Positions 43,325-52,438 of a DNA stretch of 64,000 nt are shown in pieces. The first letter of the stretch is position 1, and each line of letters opens with the position of its first letter. The DNA comes from Syntrophopropionicum propionicicum_A (GTDB lineage Bacteria > Bacillota > Desulfotomaculia > Desulfotomaculales > Pelotomaculaceae), in assembly GCF_048984525.1 (NCBI RefSeq), contig NZ_JBMGJC010000006.1, forward strand, positions 124,001-188,000. The letters are read 5' to 3'. A program made the position numbers and the translations under genes. Below the pieces are notes generated by a model. That model was not told the origin of the DNA and did no database searches. It was given only the letters and a program-made list of their open reading frames with translations.

Positions 43325-43873
43325 TTAAATACTGCTAATTTCCTCCCAGGCAGTTTCAAACTCTTTCAGTACCGGGGCGCTGAAGAGGACGAAACGCACC
43401 TCTTCAAAAACCGGATTACTGCTGACAAAGTCCCTCACCTCGCGGAGTGCTATCCTGGCCGCCCGGTCCACGGGAAAACTGTATATGCCGGTGCTGACGG
43501 AGGGAAAGGAAACTGACCGGATGCCCTTTTCCCTGGCCAGGGTGAGGCTGCTCCGGTACGCGCTGCGCAGCAGTTCGTCCTCACCTCTTTTACCGCCAGA
43601 CCACACCGGGCCGACCGTATGTATTACATAGCGGGCCTTCAGGCGGCCGCCGCTGGTTATAACCGCCCTGCCGGTCGGCAGGGTCCCCTGCCTGGCCCGG
43701 ATCTCCTTGCACTCGGCCAAAATTTGAGGCCCGCCGGCGCGGTGGATGGCGCCGTCCACACCGCCGCCGCCCAGCAGTCCCGAATTGGCGGCGTTCACTA
43801 TCGCCTCGGTCTCCTGCCGGGTGATATCCCCCATTATTAATTTAATAAGCGTTTTTCCGATAAAAGCTTCCAT
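43325..43873 (-). CDS. Macro-domain protein (ADP-ribose/O-acetyl-ADP-ribose binding)
   Basis: 182 residues, a single macro domain like YmdB/TTHA0132. ITRQETEAIVNAANSGLLGGGGVDGAIHRAGG contains the catalytic/binding Asn and Asp; SFPSVSTGIYSFPVDRAA is the phosphate loop. Such proteins hydrolyse O-acetyl-ADP-ribose or remove ADP-ribose from proteins. ATG at 43873 with AAAGGAGG. No partner ADP-ribosyltransferase was seen nearby. Confidence 0.92.
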   Translation of the reverse strand: MEAFIGKTLIKLIMGDITRQETEAIVNAANSGLLGGGGVDGAIHRAGGPQILAECKEIRARQGTLPTGRAVITSGGRLKARYVIHTVGPVWSGGKRGEDELLRSAYRSSLTLAREKGIRSVSFPSVSTGIYSFPVDRAARIALREVRDFVSSNPVFEEVRFVLFSAPVLKEFETAWEEISSI

Positions 43874-43906
43874 AAAAGCAAAACCTCCTTTATGTTTACT
43901 TTTAAT

Positions 43907-44482
43907 TTAACGCGGCATTTCCTTTTTTGAATAACCGTAATAACCTATTTTCTTGGATATCAACCTGTATTCACCGGTGCAGTAACCATAGGGTTCAATC
44001 AATTCGAAATCGGGCCGCCCCTTTTCGTCCAGCACGTCCTTATTAAAATGGACCGCCAGGACCTCCCCGACAAACACATCATGGCTGCCCAGTGAAATTA
44101 CCTGCTTTACCCTGCACTCGACATTGACCGGGCATTCCGCGATTAAAGGAGCTTTTACATACTGCGCAGGCACGGGGGTCAGGCCTGTCTCTTTAAACTT
44201 ATCCACTTCCTTCCCGGACACGGTGCCGCAGTAGTCAACCACAGCGACCTGAGACGCCGAGGGAATGTTGATCACATATTCTCCGGACTCCTTGATCAAA
44301 TTGTAAGAATGCCTGCCCACTGGACGCACGCTTATATAAACGACCGGAGGTTCCGAGTTCATGATCCCTGTCCAGGCTATGGTTATTATATCGGGATCGC
44401 CTCCCTCCAGGCGGGACGTCACAAGCACGGTCGGGACGGGGAAAAGGACGGTTGAAGGGCCTTTAGTAATTTTATTATTCAT
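43907..44482 (-). CDS. Flavin reductase-like FMN-binding protein
   Basis: 191 residues of the flavin_reduct/DIM6-NTAB split-barrel family: VTSRLEGGDPDIITIAWTGIMNS, YISVRPVGRHSYNLIKESGEYVINIP and LGSHDVFVGEVLAVH. These bind FMN and often serve as flavoredoxins in anaerobes. It lies 33 bases upstream of the macro-domain gene on the same strand. No redox partner is identifiable from context. Confidence 0.87.
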   Translation of the reverse strand: MNNKITKGPSTVLFPVPTVLVTSRLEGGDPDIITIAWTGIMNSEPPVVYISVRPVGRHSYNLIKESGEYVINIPSASQVAVVDYCGTVSGKEVDKFKETGLTPVPAQYVKAPLIAECPVNVECRVKQVISLGSHDVFVGEVLAVHFNKDVLDEKGRPDFELIEPYGYCTGEYRLISKKIGYYGYSKKEMPR

Positions 44483-44589
44483 GACACAACCCCTTTGTTT
44501 TATCTTTTTTTTAAATCATTATATACTAAAATTTATTAAAACCAGAAATTCTATACGATATAATAAGTAAAATATGGAGGTTAAAAAAA

Positions 44590-44973
44590 ATGGGTAAGCT
44601 TATCGTTTCCACTAAAAAAGCCCCCGCAGCCATTGGGCCTTACTCCCAGGCTGTAAGGCTGGGGAATTTAGTCTTTACCTCGGGCCAGATCCCGGCAGAC
44701 CCGGCCAGCGGTGAAATAGTGCCTGGCGGCGTTGAAGCGCAGGCGCGGCAGGTGTTAAAAAACCTGGGAGAGGTCTTAAGCGCGTCTGGCGCCTCGCTGG
44801 ATAATGTCCTGAAAACGACGCTTTTTATCAAAAACATGGATGATTTTGCGCTGATTAACACGATCTACGCTGAATTTTTCAATAACGAGCCGCCGGCCCG
44901 TTCCTGCGTGGAGGTTGCCAGGCTGCCCAAAGATGTGTTGATCGAAATGGAAGCTGTGGCGTATATCCCGTAA
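44590..44973 (+). CDS. ridA: RidA family enamine/imine deaminase
   Basis: 127 residues, YjgF/YER057c/UK114 family. KAPAAIGPYSQAVRLGNLVFTSGQIP and the C-terminal PPARSCVEVARLPKDVLIEMEAVAY (binding Arg and Glu) are hallmarks. It hydrolyses reactive 2-aminoacrylate-type intermediates to 2-oxoacids and ammonia. ATG at 44590 follows TATGGAGG. Monocistronic. Confidence 0.94.
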   Translation: MGKLIVSTKKAPAAIGPYSQAVRLGNLVFTSGQIPADPASGEIVPGGVEAQARQVLKNLGEVLSASGASLDNVLKTTLFIKNMDDFALINTIYAEFFNNEPPARSCVEVARLPKDVLIEMEAVAYIP

Positions 44974-44988
44974 ACGGCAAACATCCTA

Positions 44989-46314
44989 TCAAACAATTTC
45001 ATTTTCCCCGTTTTCACCAAGCAGTACAACCGCTTCTGACGCGGGCAGTCCCTCCACAGTCTTTAATTTTCTCTCTATCGTACGGGATTTTCTAGCTGCG
45101 CTGTCTATTGTATTGCTGGCCTCCTGCAGCTTTTTATGGGTTTTTTCAAGTATCTCGCTGAATTTGCCGAACTCGGTTTTTACAGCTCCAAGCAGCGCCC
45201 AGACCTCGCTCGACCGTTTCTCAATGGCCAGGGTCTGGAAGCCGACCTGCAGGCTGTTCAGCAGGGCTGAAAGGGTGGTGGGCCCGGTCACGATCACCCG
45301 GCAGTCTCTAAGCAGCGCGTCACAGAGTCCAGGCCTGCGGATTATTTCGGCAAACAGCCCCTCCGTAGGCAGAAACATGACGCCGAAATCAGTCGTGTGC
45401 GGCGGGTCTATATATTTTTCCTTTATATTTCTCGCTTCCGCTTTAATCCTTGTCTCCAGCTGTTTTGACGCCTGGTCGGCCAGAGCCGGATTGGCCTGTT
45501 CCTGTGCTTCGATCAGCCTCTGGTAGTCTTCCTGCGGGAATTTTGCGTCTATCGGCAGCCAGACAATTTTCTTGCCGGGATCCCTGCCCGGCAGCCGGAC
45601 GGCAAACTCTACCCGCTCGCCGCTGCCTTTTTTGGTGGCCACGTTTTTGTCGTACTGCTCGTTAGTTAGTATCTGTTCGAGCAGGCCAGCCAGGGAGATC
45701 TCACCCCAGACGCCCCTGGTCTTGACATTAGTCAAAACTTTTTTCAAATCGCCCACCCCGGCAGCCAGGGACCGCATTTCACCCAGTCCTTTATGTACAA
45801 GTTCGAGACGTTCGCTGACCAGCATGAATGATTCCCCCAAGCGCTTTTCCAGTGTTTCGTGCAGTTTCTCGTCAACAGTGGCTCTCATCTGCTCCAGCTT
45901 GTCATTGTTGTCCTTCTGCAGGCGGATCAATTTTTCCTCGACCGTGTTCCTCATCTGTTCCAGCTTCTGCTCGTTGCTGCGGGTCAAAACATTTATCTGG
46001 CTGGAAAAGGTGTCCAGCTGGTTTTTCTGCAGCGTGGCGTTCTCGGTCAAACGCGCCAGCAGAGAGTCGCCGAGCATCTTCAGGGAAGCGTTTACTTCGT
46101 CCCTTAGCCGCCTGGCGTTATTGCCGTCTTCTTCCCTGCTCCTGACGATCTCATCCCTGACCATTCTTTCAGTTTTTTCCACGTTTTTTTCCAGCGAGGC
46201 AAAATCAGATGAAAACCCTGAAGAGCCGCCCCGCCGGCCCTGGAAGAACAAAACGACTAAAAGCACAATAATTATAATTTCCAGGGCTGCCTGGATCAAA
46301 AAACTGATATCCAT
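44989..46314 (-). CDS. rmuC: DNA recombination protein RmuC
   Basis: 441 residues. An N-terminal membrane anchor (about 5-24), a long coiled coil (about 35-160) and the RmuC nuclease-like core (about 180-400) with GVWGEISLAGLLEQIL, WLPIDAKFPQEDY, TTDFGVMFLPTEGLFAE and VTGPTTLSALLNSL. RmuC limits inversion and rearrangement at short repeats. It converges with ridA. ATG at 46314 after AAAGGAAG. Confidence 0.93.
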   Translation of the reverse strand: MDISFLIQAALEIIIIVLLVVLFFQGRRGGSSGFSSDFASLEKNVEKTERMVRDEIVRSREEDGNNARRLRDEVNASLKMLGDSLLARLTENATLQKNQLDTFSSQINVLTRSNEQKLEQMRNTVEEKLIRLQKDNNDKLEQMRATVDEKLHETLEKRLGESFMLVSERLELVHKGLGEMRSLAAGVGDLKKVLTNVKTRGVWGEISLAGLLEQILTNEQYDKNVATKKGSGERVEFAVRLPGRDPGKKIVWLPIDAKFPQEDYQRLIEAQEQANPALADQASKQLETRIKAEARNIKEKYIDPPHTTDFGVMFLPTEGLFAEIIRRPGLCDALLRDCRVIVTGPTTLSALLNSLQVGFQTLAIEKRSSEVWALLGAVKTEFGKFSEILEKTHKKLQEASNTIDSAARKSRTIERKLKTVEGLPASEAVVLLGENGENEIV

Positions 46315-46483
46315 AAAACTGCACCGCTTCCTTTAGTCTGAATCTTTTTTATATGTTCAAGTTTATAGAAGAAAAATCCTTTAAATTTGGCGCCGGGTAC
46401 CTATTCCAGTTAATCTATCCAGTTGGGTAAACACAATGACAGGATTTAAGGTTTAAGATCTGCATAATTTTTTATGAAATATA

Positions 46484-46512
46484 GTAAAAAACGAAAGCCC
46501 CCAGAAGGGGCT
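46484..46512 (-). terminator. Rho-independent terminator of the nfnAB-acd operon
   Basis: On the minus strand AGCCCC and GGGGGCT pair around TTCT, followed by TTCG and a run of six T. It lies about 25 bases after the DRTGG gene stop. Confidence 0.85.
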
Positions 46513-46535
46513 CGGGTTGTGGGAAGTTAGTAGTC

Positions 46536-47597
46536 TTATTGAAATGTTTCAATATTATCAATAATAGACTTCCAGTCACAGTATTTTTCTATATTTTCCA
46601 GCGCCACATTGATACTTTCTTTGTCAGTAGGTTGGATGTGCCTGCTAACCTGGGCTAATTTCTCGATTGTAGTATAGGTGTCAAAATGAACCAGTATAAT
46701 GGGCACTCTTTTTTCTTCAGCCCGTGCTATAACTTTTACATCAGGATAAAGCCCGCCGGTTAAAATTAAAACAGAAGTACTTGTTTCAAGTGCTGCCAGG
46801 GCAAGGTCAGCCCTATCGCCACCAAGAATCACTGCTTTATTTGCGGCACGACGCAGATAGGTCAGGGCACTTGCCATAGTCATAGCGCCAACAATTAAAT
46901 CTTCAACCAGCAGGTTCAATCTCTCGTGAGCGGCTAAAATCTCCCCGCCGAGTACATCATAATACTCGCCAACTGTTGGTGCAGCGATTTCAGGCCGGGT
47001 TGGGAAGACGCCCAATGTTTTATAACCTAGCTGCTCAAGTATAGGTCGGTAGATACCGTCGGTTTTGGCACATAACGGTCTCGGAACATTGCTAAAGATA
47101 GTGCCTGTAACGGAAATGCCTTCGAGAGCCAGGTGCCTATTCAGAAAGATAGCATTGTCCAAGCTATAATCGTTTTCTGCTTTTAGTGTCAACAATACTG
47201 AAGATCCCATTTTTTTAGCCAGGGTTATACTGTCTATGCCACAACTGCTCAGGATATCGACCGATAGTGCCCCATCAATAAGCATAATTTCATTACCTTT
47301 GGATACCTGGTCATAAGCTTCCATAATAATCGAAAAGGCATCATTTAAATTTCCTTTTGCACTTAGGTAAAAGGAGCTTGTAGCAATAGGTGCTATCTTT
47401 TCCAGGGGCACATTCAGACCAAGGACTTCCTTCATAAGGATGGCGTCGAGTTCTACCTTGCCGGCTATCTTCCGGCCGTTTGCCACTGGCTTAAAATAAC
47501 CGACCTTATAACCTTCCTGCTGGAGCTTTTGGGCCAGTCCAAGAGCTACAACTGTTTTTCCACTGCCTGGAGTACCCATAATATATAGACTTTTCAT
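46536..47597 (-). CDS. P-loop/DRTGG-domain protein (phosphotransacetylase N-terminus-like)
   Basis: 353 residues. The N-terminal BioD-like P-loop domain (about 1-205) has MGTPGSGKTVVALGLAQKL and MLIDGALSVD. The DRTGG domain (about 215-330) has ILGGDRADLALAALETSTSVLILTGG. The pair of domains matches the N-terminal regulatory part of long Pta proteins; the acetyltransferase domain itself is absent. It follows the ADP-forming acetyl-CoA synthetase by 9 bases, a pairing that suggests a regulatory or accessory role in acetyl-CoA/acetate conversion. Confidence 0.82.
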   Translation of the reverse strand: MKSLYIMGTPGSGKTVVALGLAQKLQQEGYKVGYFKPVANGRKIAGKVELDAILMKEVLGLNVPLEKIAPIATSSFYLSAKGNLNDAFSIIMEAYDQVSKGNEIMLIDGALSVDILSSCGIDSITLAKKMGSSVLLTLKAENDYSLDNAIFLNRHLALEGISVTGTIFSNVPRPLCAKTDGIYRPILEQLGYKTLGVFPTRPEIAAPTVGEYYDVLGGEILAAHERLNLLVEDLIVGAMTMASALTYLRRAANKAVILGGDRADLALAALETSTSVLILTGGLYPDVKVIARAEEKRVPIILVHFDTYTTIEKLAQVSRHIQPTDKESINVALENIEKYCDWKSIIDNIETFQ

Positions 47598-47606
47598 TTC
47601 ATCACC

Positions 47607-49712
47607 TCATGATATAGTTATTTTAATATCGAGGGCAGAAAGACCCTCATCATACGCAAACACTGGATTGATATCCATCTCGGTAATTTCCGGGAAATCG
47701 GTAACCAGCTTCGCCGCCCGCTTAATCACGTCCACCACTGCCGAAATGTCCCTGGGAGCCTCACCCCGGTAGCCTTTTAACAGGGTATATGCCTTCGTCT
47801 CTGCCAGCAATTCTTCAATTTTCTTTTCATCAGTTAAGTTGCTTGCCAGACGGAATGATACATCTTTTAAAAGATTGACGTAGATCCCGCCCAGCCCGAA
47901 AGCAATTAGGGGGCCGAACTGTACGTCCCTGGTCATTCCAATAATTAATTCCGTTCCATTGGGCATCATTTTTTGAACTTCGATGCCATGGATAATGACC
48001 TTTGGCAGGCAATAGCTAACTCTTTCCATAATTTCCATGAATGACTTTTTTACTTCCTCAGATGAATTAATTCCAACTTTTACCCCACCTACATCCGATT
48101 TGTGTATAATTTTCGGAGAAGCCACCTTTAACACCACGGGATACCCCATCTTATCAGCAACTTCTGCGGCTTCCTCGGCGGTAGAGGTCATTACAATAGG
48201 CGCGGTGGGAATACCATAAGCTTTTGCCACTTCAGCCGATTCACTGCCAAGCAAAGTCAGGCGATGATCCTTTAACACATCATAGAAGACTGCCTTAACT
48301 GTTCTTTTGTCTACCTCAAATGTATCACGGGCCTCTTGGATCTTTAATGAACTACGGTATTTACTGTAAATATTTAGTCCTCTGATACTGTCAATGGCTG
48401 GTTCAGGGAATGTATAGCAGGGAATCCCCGCTTCAGAAAGGAGGTTTGCACCCCTGGCCAGCAATTGCCCTCCTGTATAAGCGGCAAAAATTGGTTTGCC
48501 AGGATGAGTATCCCTTGCATTAACAACTATTTTGGATATTTCCAAGGGTTGGGTTACCGCTGTGGGACACATTAGTACCAGTATACTGTCGACGTTGGGG
48601 TCGTCAAGCAGTTTATTCAGGGCAAATTCATAACGTTCAGGTTTTGCGTCTCCAAGGACATCTACCGGGTTATAGATTCCGGCTTCCTTTGGCAGGTTGC
48701 TGCGTAGTTCTTCAATGGTGCTCTTATCAAAGCGGGCCATGGTAAGACCCTTTAATTCTATATTATCCGTGGCGATGATGCCCGGGCCACCTGAATTAGT
48801 GACAATACCTATTCTGTCTCCGGCAGGGATCTCAGATTTTGAAAAAGCTATGGCAAGGTCAAAAAGTTCTGTCATTGTCCGGGCCCTTATAATACCGCAC
48901 TGCTCAAATGCCGTATCGTAGGCCAGGTCACTGCCTGCCAGAGCGCCGGTATGGGATGAAGCCGCCTTGGCGCCTGCCTCACTTACACCCGACTTCAGAA
49001 TAATTATTGGTTTTTTCTTCGTGGCCCGTCTAGTTACTTCAAGAAAGCGGGGACCGTCAACTATATCTTCAAGATAGCACAAAATAACTTTAGTATAAGG
49101 ATCATTGGCGGCATCTTCGATAAAATCAATTTCAGAGAGGTCTGCCTTGTTTCCGAGGCTGACTACTTTACTATAACCTAGCCCGACAGAACTACTCCAG
49201 TCCATTATTGCCAGGAGCATGGCGCCGCTCTGGGAGATTAGGGCCATTTCTCCTTTTTTGGGAAACATGCCGGCAAATGAGGCGTTGATGGGATTATAAG
49301 TATCCATTATACCCACACAGTTTGGCCCCAGCAGGCGCATACCAAATTTACCGCAGATTTCAATCAGTTTCTTCTCTATATCCAGTCCCTCTTTACCAAT
49401 CTCCTTAAACCCAGCTGTTATGACGATTATAGCCTTGACTCCTTTTTGGCCACAATCCTTTGCCGCCGCCAGCACATGTGCCGCCGGTACTGATATAATG
49501 GCCATATCCACTTCACCGGGAACGTTGTTTATATTGGAAAAACAAGCCATTCCCTCAATTTCACTCTCTCTTGGGTTAATTGGATAGATTATCCCCTTGT
49601 AGCCGCTGTCTATTATATTCCTTACAATTGCGTTACCGATTTTGCCTGGTGTTTTTGAGGCACCGACCACGGATACGGATTTAGGCGCAAAAAAGCTAGT
49701 TAAATCGGACAT
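47607..49712 (-). CDS. acdAB: ADP-forming acetate-CoA ligase (alpha-beta fusion)
   Basis: 701 residues. CoA-binding domain (FFAPKSVSVVGASKTPGKIG), succinyl-CoA-synthetase-like ligase domain with the phospho-His region in SGVSEAGAKAASSHTGALAGS, then a C-terminal ATP-grasp domain (MGYPVVLKVASPKIIHKSDVGGVKVG). It converts acyl-CoA + ADP + Pi to acid + CoA + ATP, giving substrate-level ATP. The acyl specificity is not readable. Placed between nfnAB and the DRTGG gene, and near the 4-hydroxybutyrate genes, it likely makes ATP from acetyl-CoA. Confidence 0.92.
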   Translation of the reverse strand: MSDLTSFFAPKSVSVVGASKTPGKIGNAIVRNIIDSGYKGIIYPINPRESEIEGMACFSNINNVPGEVDMAIISVPAAHVLAAAKDCGQKGVKAIIVITAGFKEIGKEGLDIEKKLIEICGKFGMRLLGPNCVGIMDTYNPINASFAGMFPKKGEMALISQSGAMLLAIMDWSSSVGLGYSKVVSLGNKADLSEIDFIEDAANDPYTKVILCYLEDIVDGPRFLEVTRRATKKKPIIILKSGVSEAGAKAASSHTGALAGSDLAYDTAFEQCGIIRARTMTELFDLAIAFSKSEIPAGDRIGIVTNSGGPGIIATDNIELKGLTMARFDKSTIEELRSNLPKEAGIYNPVDVLGDAKPERYEFALNKLLDDPNVDSILVLMCPTAVTQPLEISKIVVNARDTHPGKPIFAAYTGGQLLARGANLLSEAGIPCYTFPEPAIDSIRGLNIYSKYRSSLKIQEARDTFEVDKRTVKAVFYDVLKDHRLTLLGSESAEVAKAYGIPTAPIVMTSTAEEAAEVADKMGYPVVLKVASPKIIHKSDVGGVKVGINSSEEVKKSFMEIMERVSYCLPKVIIHGIEVQKMMPNGTELIIGMTRDVQFGPLIAFGLGGIYVNLLKDVSFRLASNLTDEKKIEELLAETKAYTLLKGYRGEAPRDISAVVDVIKRAAKLVTDFPEITEMDINPVFAYDEGLSALDIKITIS

Positions 49713-49751
49713 TGCAAAAAATCACCTCTATTTAAAAAAAGAATTACAGTC

Positions 49752-51170
49752 TCAATATTTTCCGGTCAAATACGCATGTATGGATTTGGCTGCGGTCCGT
49801 CCGGCGCCCATGGCCAGAATCACAGTGGCCGCGCCGGTTACCACATCGCCACCCGCATATACGCCTGGCTTGGAAGTAGCTCCTGTTGACGGATCGGCTA
49901 CAATATTGCCCTTTCTGTTTAGCTCCAGACCCTGCGTGGTCCTGGGCACCAGTGGGTTTGGGCCCTGGCCTATGGCTACGACCACGGTGTCAATATCCAT
50001 AAAATATTCAGAGCCCTTGATGGGAACGGGACTGCGACGGCCGGAGGAGTCCGGCTCGCCCAGTTCGCACCTGATACACTCCATCCCGGTCACCCAGTAG
50101 TTGTCGTCATAGGTAATCCGGGTCGGATAGGTTAGAAAAGCAAACTTGACGCCTTCTTCTTCGGCGTGCTCGACTTCTTCATGGCGCGCCGGCAGTTCCA
50201 CTCTGGAGCGACGGTAAACTATCCAGGACTCTTCGGCGCCCAGGCGCAAAGCCGTGCGCGCGGAGTCCATAGCCACGTTGCCGCCACCAAGTACAGCCAC
50301 TTTCCGGCCCACCCGGATCGGGGTGTCGCATGCGGGAAAGCGGTAAGCCTTCATCAAGTTGGTGCGGGTGAGAAATTCATTGGCTGAATATACCCCGCAA
50401 GCGTTTTCGCCCGGTATCTGCATAAAATAAGGAAGCCCCGCGCCAGTGCCGATAAATACCGCATCAAAGCCTTCTTCTTGGATTAGCTCGTCAACGGTGG
50501 CAATCTTGCCTACTACTGCATTAACCTTTATCTCTACACCGAGCTTTTCCAGGTTCCCCACTTCAGACTGAACCACGGCTTTGGGCAGCCTGAACTCCGG
50601 TATGCCGTACATGAGCACGCCGCCGGCCACGTGAAGGGCTTCAAATATGGTTACTTTATGGCCCAGCTTGGCCAGATCCGCGGCGCAGGTAAGCCCAGCT
50701 GGTCCTGAGCCTATTATGGCTACTTTTCTTCCGGTGGCGGGGGTTCTGTCCTGTACCCGGACTCCTCTGGCCAGCTCCCAGTCGGCGACAAAACGCTCGA
50801 TCCGGCCTATGCCCACGGGCTGGTGCTTCCTGCCCAGGGTGCAGTATTTTTCACACTGGTTTTCCTGTGGACAGACGCGGCCGCAAACGGCGGGCAGAGC
50901 GTTCTTTTCTTTAAGCTTGCTGGCGGAACCGGCAAAGTCACGGCCGGCGGCTAGCTTTATAAACGCCGGTATGTCAACTTCTACGGGGCAGCCCTGGCGG
51001 CAGGGCTCGTTTATACACATCAGGCACCGGTTGGCCTCAGCCACAACTGCTCCTTCACTGTAACCCAGGGCCACTTCGTTAAAGTTTTTGGCCCGCTGGG
51101 CGGGGTCCTGAGCCGGCATGGGGTTTTTCCAGGGTTTGATTTTTCTCTTTTCCTTATTAGCTTCGGACAT
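49752..51170 (-). CDS. nfnB: NfnB/GltA-type FAD-dependent large subunit of ferredoxin:NAD(P) transhydrogenase
   Basis: 472 residues. The N-terminal helical domain binds two [4Fe-4S] clusters (CLMCINEPCRQGCPVEV; CGRVCPQENQCEKYC). The FAD motif is VAIIGSGPAGLTCAADL and the NAD(P) motif VAVLGGGNVAMDSARTA; the C-terminus has VYAGGDVVTGAATVI. The protein equals the glutamate synthase small subunit family, but no large subunit is present and NfnA overlaps it by one base (TAATG). The assignment as NfnB of the bifurcating NADH-dependent reduced ferredoxin:NADP+ oxidoreductase is therefore strongest. Confidence 0.92.
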   Translation of the reverse strand: MSEANKEKRKIKPWKNPMPAQDPAQRAKNFNEVALGYSEGAVVAEANRCLMCINEPCRQGCPVEVDIPAFIKLAAGRDFAGSASKLKEKNALPAVCGRVCPQENQCEKYCTLGRKHQPVGIGRIERFVADWELARGVRVQDRTPATGRKVAIIGSGPAGLTCAADLAKLGHKVTIFEALHVAGGVLMYGIPEFRLPKAVVQSEVGNLEKLGVEIKVNAVVGKIATVDELIQEEGFDAVFIGTGAGLPYFMQIPGENACGVYSANEFLTRTNLMKAYRFPACDTPIRVGRKVAVLGGGNVAMDSARTALRLGAEESWIVYRRSRVELPARHEEVEHAEEEGVKFAFLTYPTRITYDDNYWVTGMECIRCELGEPDSSGRRSPVPIKGSEYFMDIDTVVVAIGQGPNPLVPRTTQGLELNRKGNIVADPSTGATSKPGVYAGGDVVTGAATVILAMGAGRTAAKSIHAYLTGKY

Positions 51171-52048
51171 TAACTGTCACCTCCGCAATTGCAGCTGCAC
51201 TTGTGAGCGCCCTGGCTGTTGTACCTTTCGAGGGCGGTCTGTTCTTTCGGCTTGTATATAACTGAGCGGCGGGCCATTTCATCGAAATCTACCTGGTGGC
51301 CGTCAAACTCCGGTCCGTCAACACAGGCAAACCTGGTCTCGCCGCCTACACTCACACGACAGCAGCCGCACATGCCGGTGCCGTCTACCATAATTGAGTT
51401 AAGGCTGACGAAGGTTTTCAAATTGTACTGTTTGGTAAGGCCGCACACGGCGCGCATCATGGGCAGGGGACCTATTGCCAGGCAAAGGGCAATATCGCCT
51501 TTTTCCTCAATTACTTCTTTTAGCAGGTCAGTAACAAAACCTTTACGCGCGTAGGATCCGTCATCGGTAATTACCCGCAGTTCGCTGCAGGCCGCGCGCA
51601 TCTTATCTTCCCAGAAAAGCAGCTCTTTAGTGCGGGCGCCGATAATGCCTGTCACTTCATTTCCAGCTTCTTTCAGGGCTCTGGCAATGGGATGAACGGG
51701 GGCGACTCCCACGCCTCCCCCGACACAGGCGATACGTCCGTATTTTTCGATGTGGGAAGGCAAGCCCAGCGGCCCGACAAAGTCCTTAATAAAGTCGCCC
51801 TCGCCCAGAGCGCCCAGCTCTTTGGTGGTTTTCCCGACTTCCTGGAAGACACAGGTAATGGTGCCTTTTTCCCGGTCAAAATCGGCGATAGTCAAAGGGA
51901 TTCTCTCGCCCTCTTCGTGGATGCGCAATATCACAAACTGCCCTGCTTTTGCTTTTTTTGTCACCAGTGGCGCCTCTATTTCAAACATGTTCAGTGTGGG
52001 CGCCAGTACTTCTTTTCTTAAAATCCTGTACGTTGTAACCACCTCCAC
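51170..52048 (-). CDS. nfnA: NfnA, FAD/[2Fe-2S] small subunit of ferredoxin:NAD(P) transhydrogenase
   Basis: 292 residues. Ferredoxin-NADP reductase fold: FAD domain (AGQFVILRIHEEGERIPLTIAD), NAD domain (IACVGGGVGVAPVHPIARAL) and a C-terminal [2Fe-2S] motif (GTGMCGCCRVSVGG...FACVDGPEF), as in dihydroorotate dehydrogenase electron-transfer subunits. With NfnB it couples NADPH, NADH and ferredoxin by flavin bifurcation. The start is unusual: the only Shine-Dalgarno (GGAGG) lies inside the first codons of the GTG at 52048, so the true start may be a non-standard codon just before YRILRKEV. Confidence 0.9.
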   Translation of the reverse strand: MEVVTTYRILRKEVLAPTLNMFEIEAPLVTKKAKAGQFVILRIHEEGERIPLTIADFDREKGTITCVFQEVGKTTKELGALGEGDFIKDFVGPLGLPSHIEKYGRIACVGGGVGVAPVHPIARALKEAGNEVTGIIGARTKELLFWEDKMRAACSELRVITDDGSYARKGFVTDLLKEVIEEKGDIALCLAIGPLPMMRAVCGLTKQYNLKTFVSLNSIMVDGTGMCGCCRVSVGGETRFACVDGPEFDGHQVDFDEMARRSVIYKPKEQTALERYNSQGAHKCSCNCGGDS

Positions 52049-52438
52049 ACTTTTTTAAGCATTAACAGTTATCTTGCAAAAACATTGCCATTAGGTTTTG
52101 CGAGCTTTTGTTAATGTGTCGGGTTACTTTCTTGAAAAGTCAAAAAATGGCCCGTACCGTATGACTTGGACATATGTGCTTCAGTTTTCCAAGAAAGACT
52201 AAGCAGTCAAGGGAGGTAAATTAATCTTAACTATAGAAAGCTATAAAACACACTTTATATCTGCTGCCCGGTAACTCTGCTTTCCAGGAACACATGTATG
52301 ATAATATTCTGTAGGTTTTAGTTAAAAAGCAAAGTTCCAATTAATCGGCTGCAAAAACGAATTATACCTTTACTGAAATTGTATATGGACAGTGTTTTTC
52401 AAATACATTGACAAGATTTTGAAGGGGAGTTTCTATTC
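52049..52438. other. Gene-free divergent spacer between nfnA and the sigma-54 activator
   Basis: AT-rich sequence of 390 bases between divergent genes. I looked for -24/-12 and -35/-10 pairs and inverted repeats and found none convincing. A TTGACA at about 52408 is too near the start codon to have a matching -10 before it. Confidence 0.4.

Noticed and set aside
49752..51170. Glutamate synthase small subunit
   Set aside because: The family is shared, but there is no large subunit and an nfnA gene overlaps it, so NfnB is the better call.
52160..52190. Possible -24/-12 promoter before the sigma-54 activator
   Set aside because: TTGGACATATGTGC has the GG and GC only 8 nt apart, so it does not fit the required spacing of 10.
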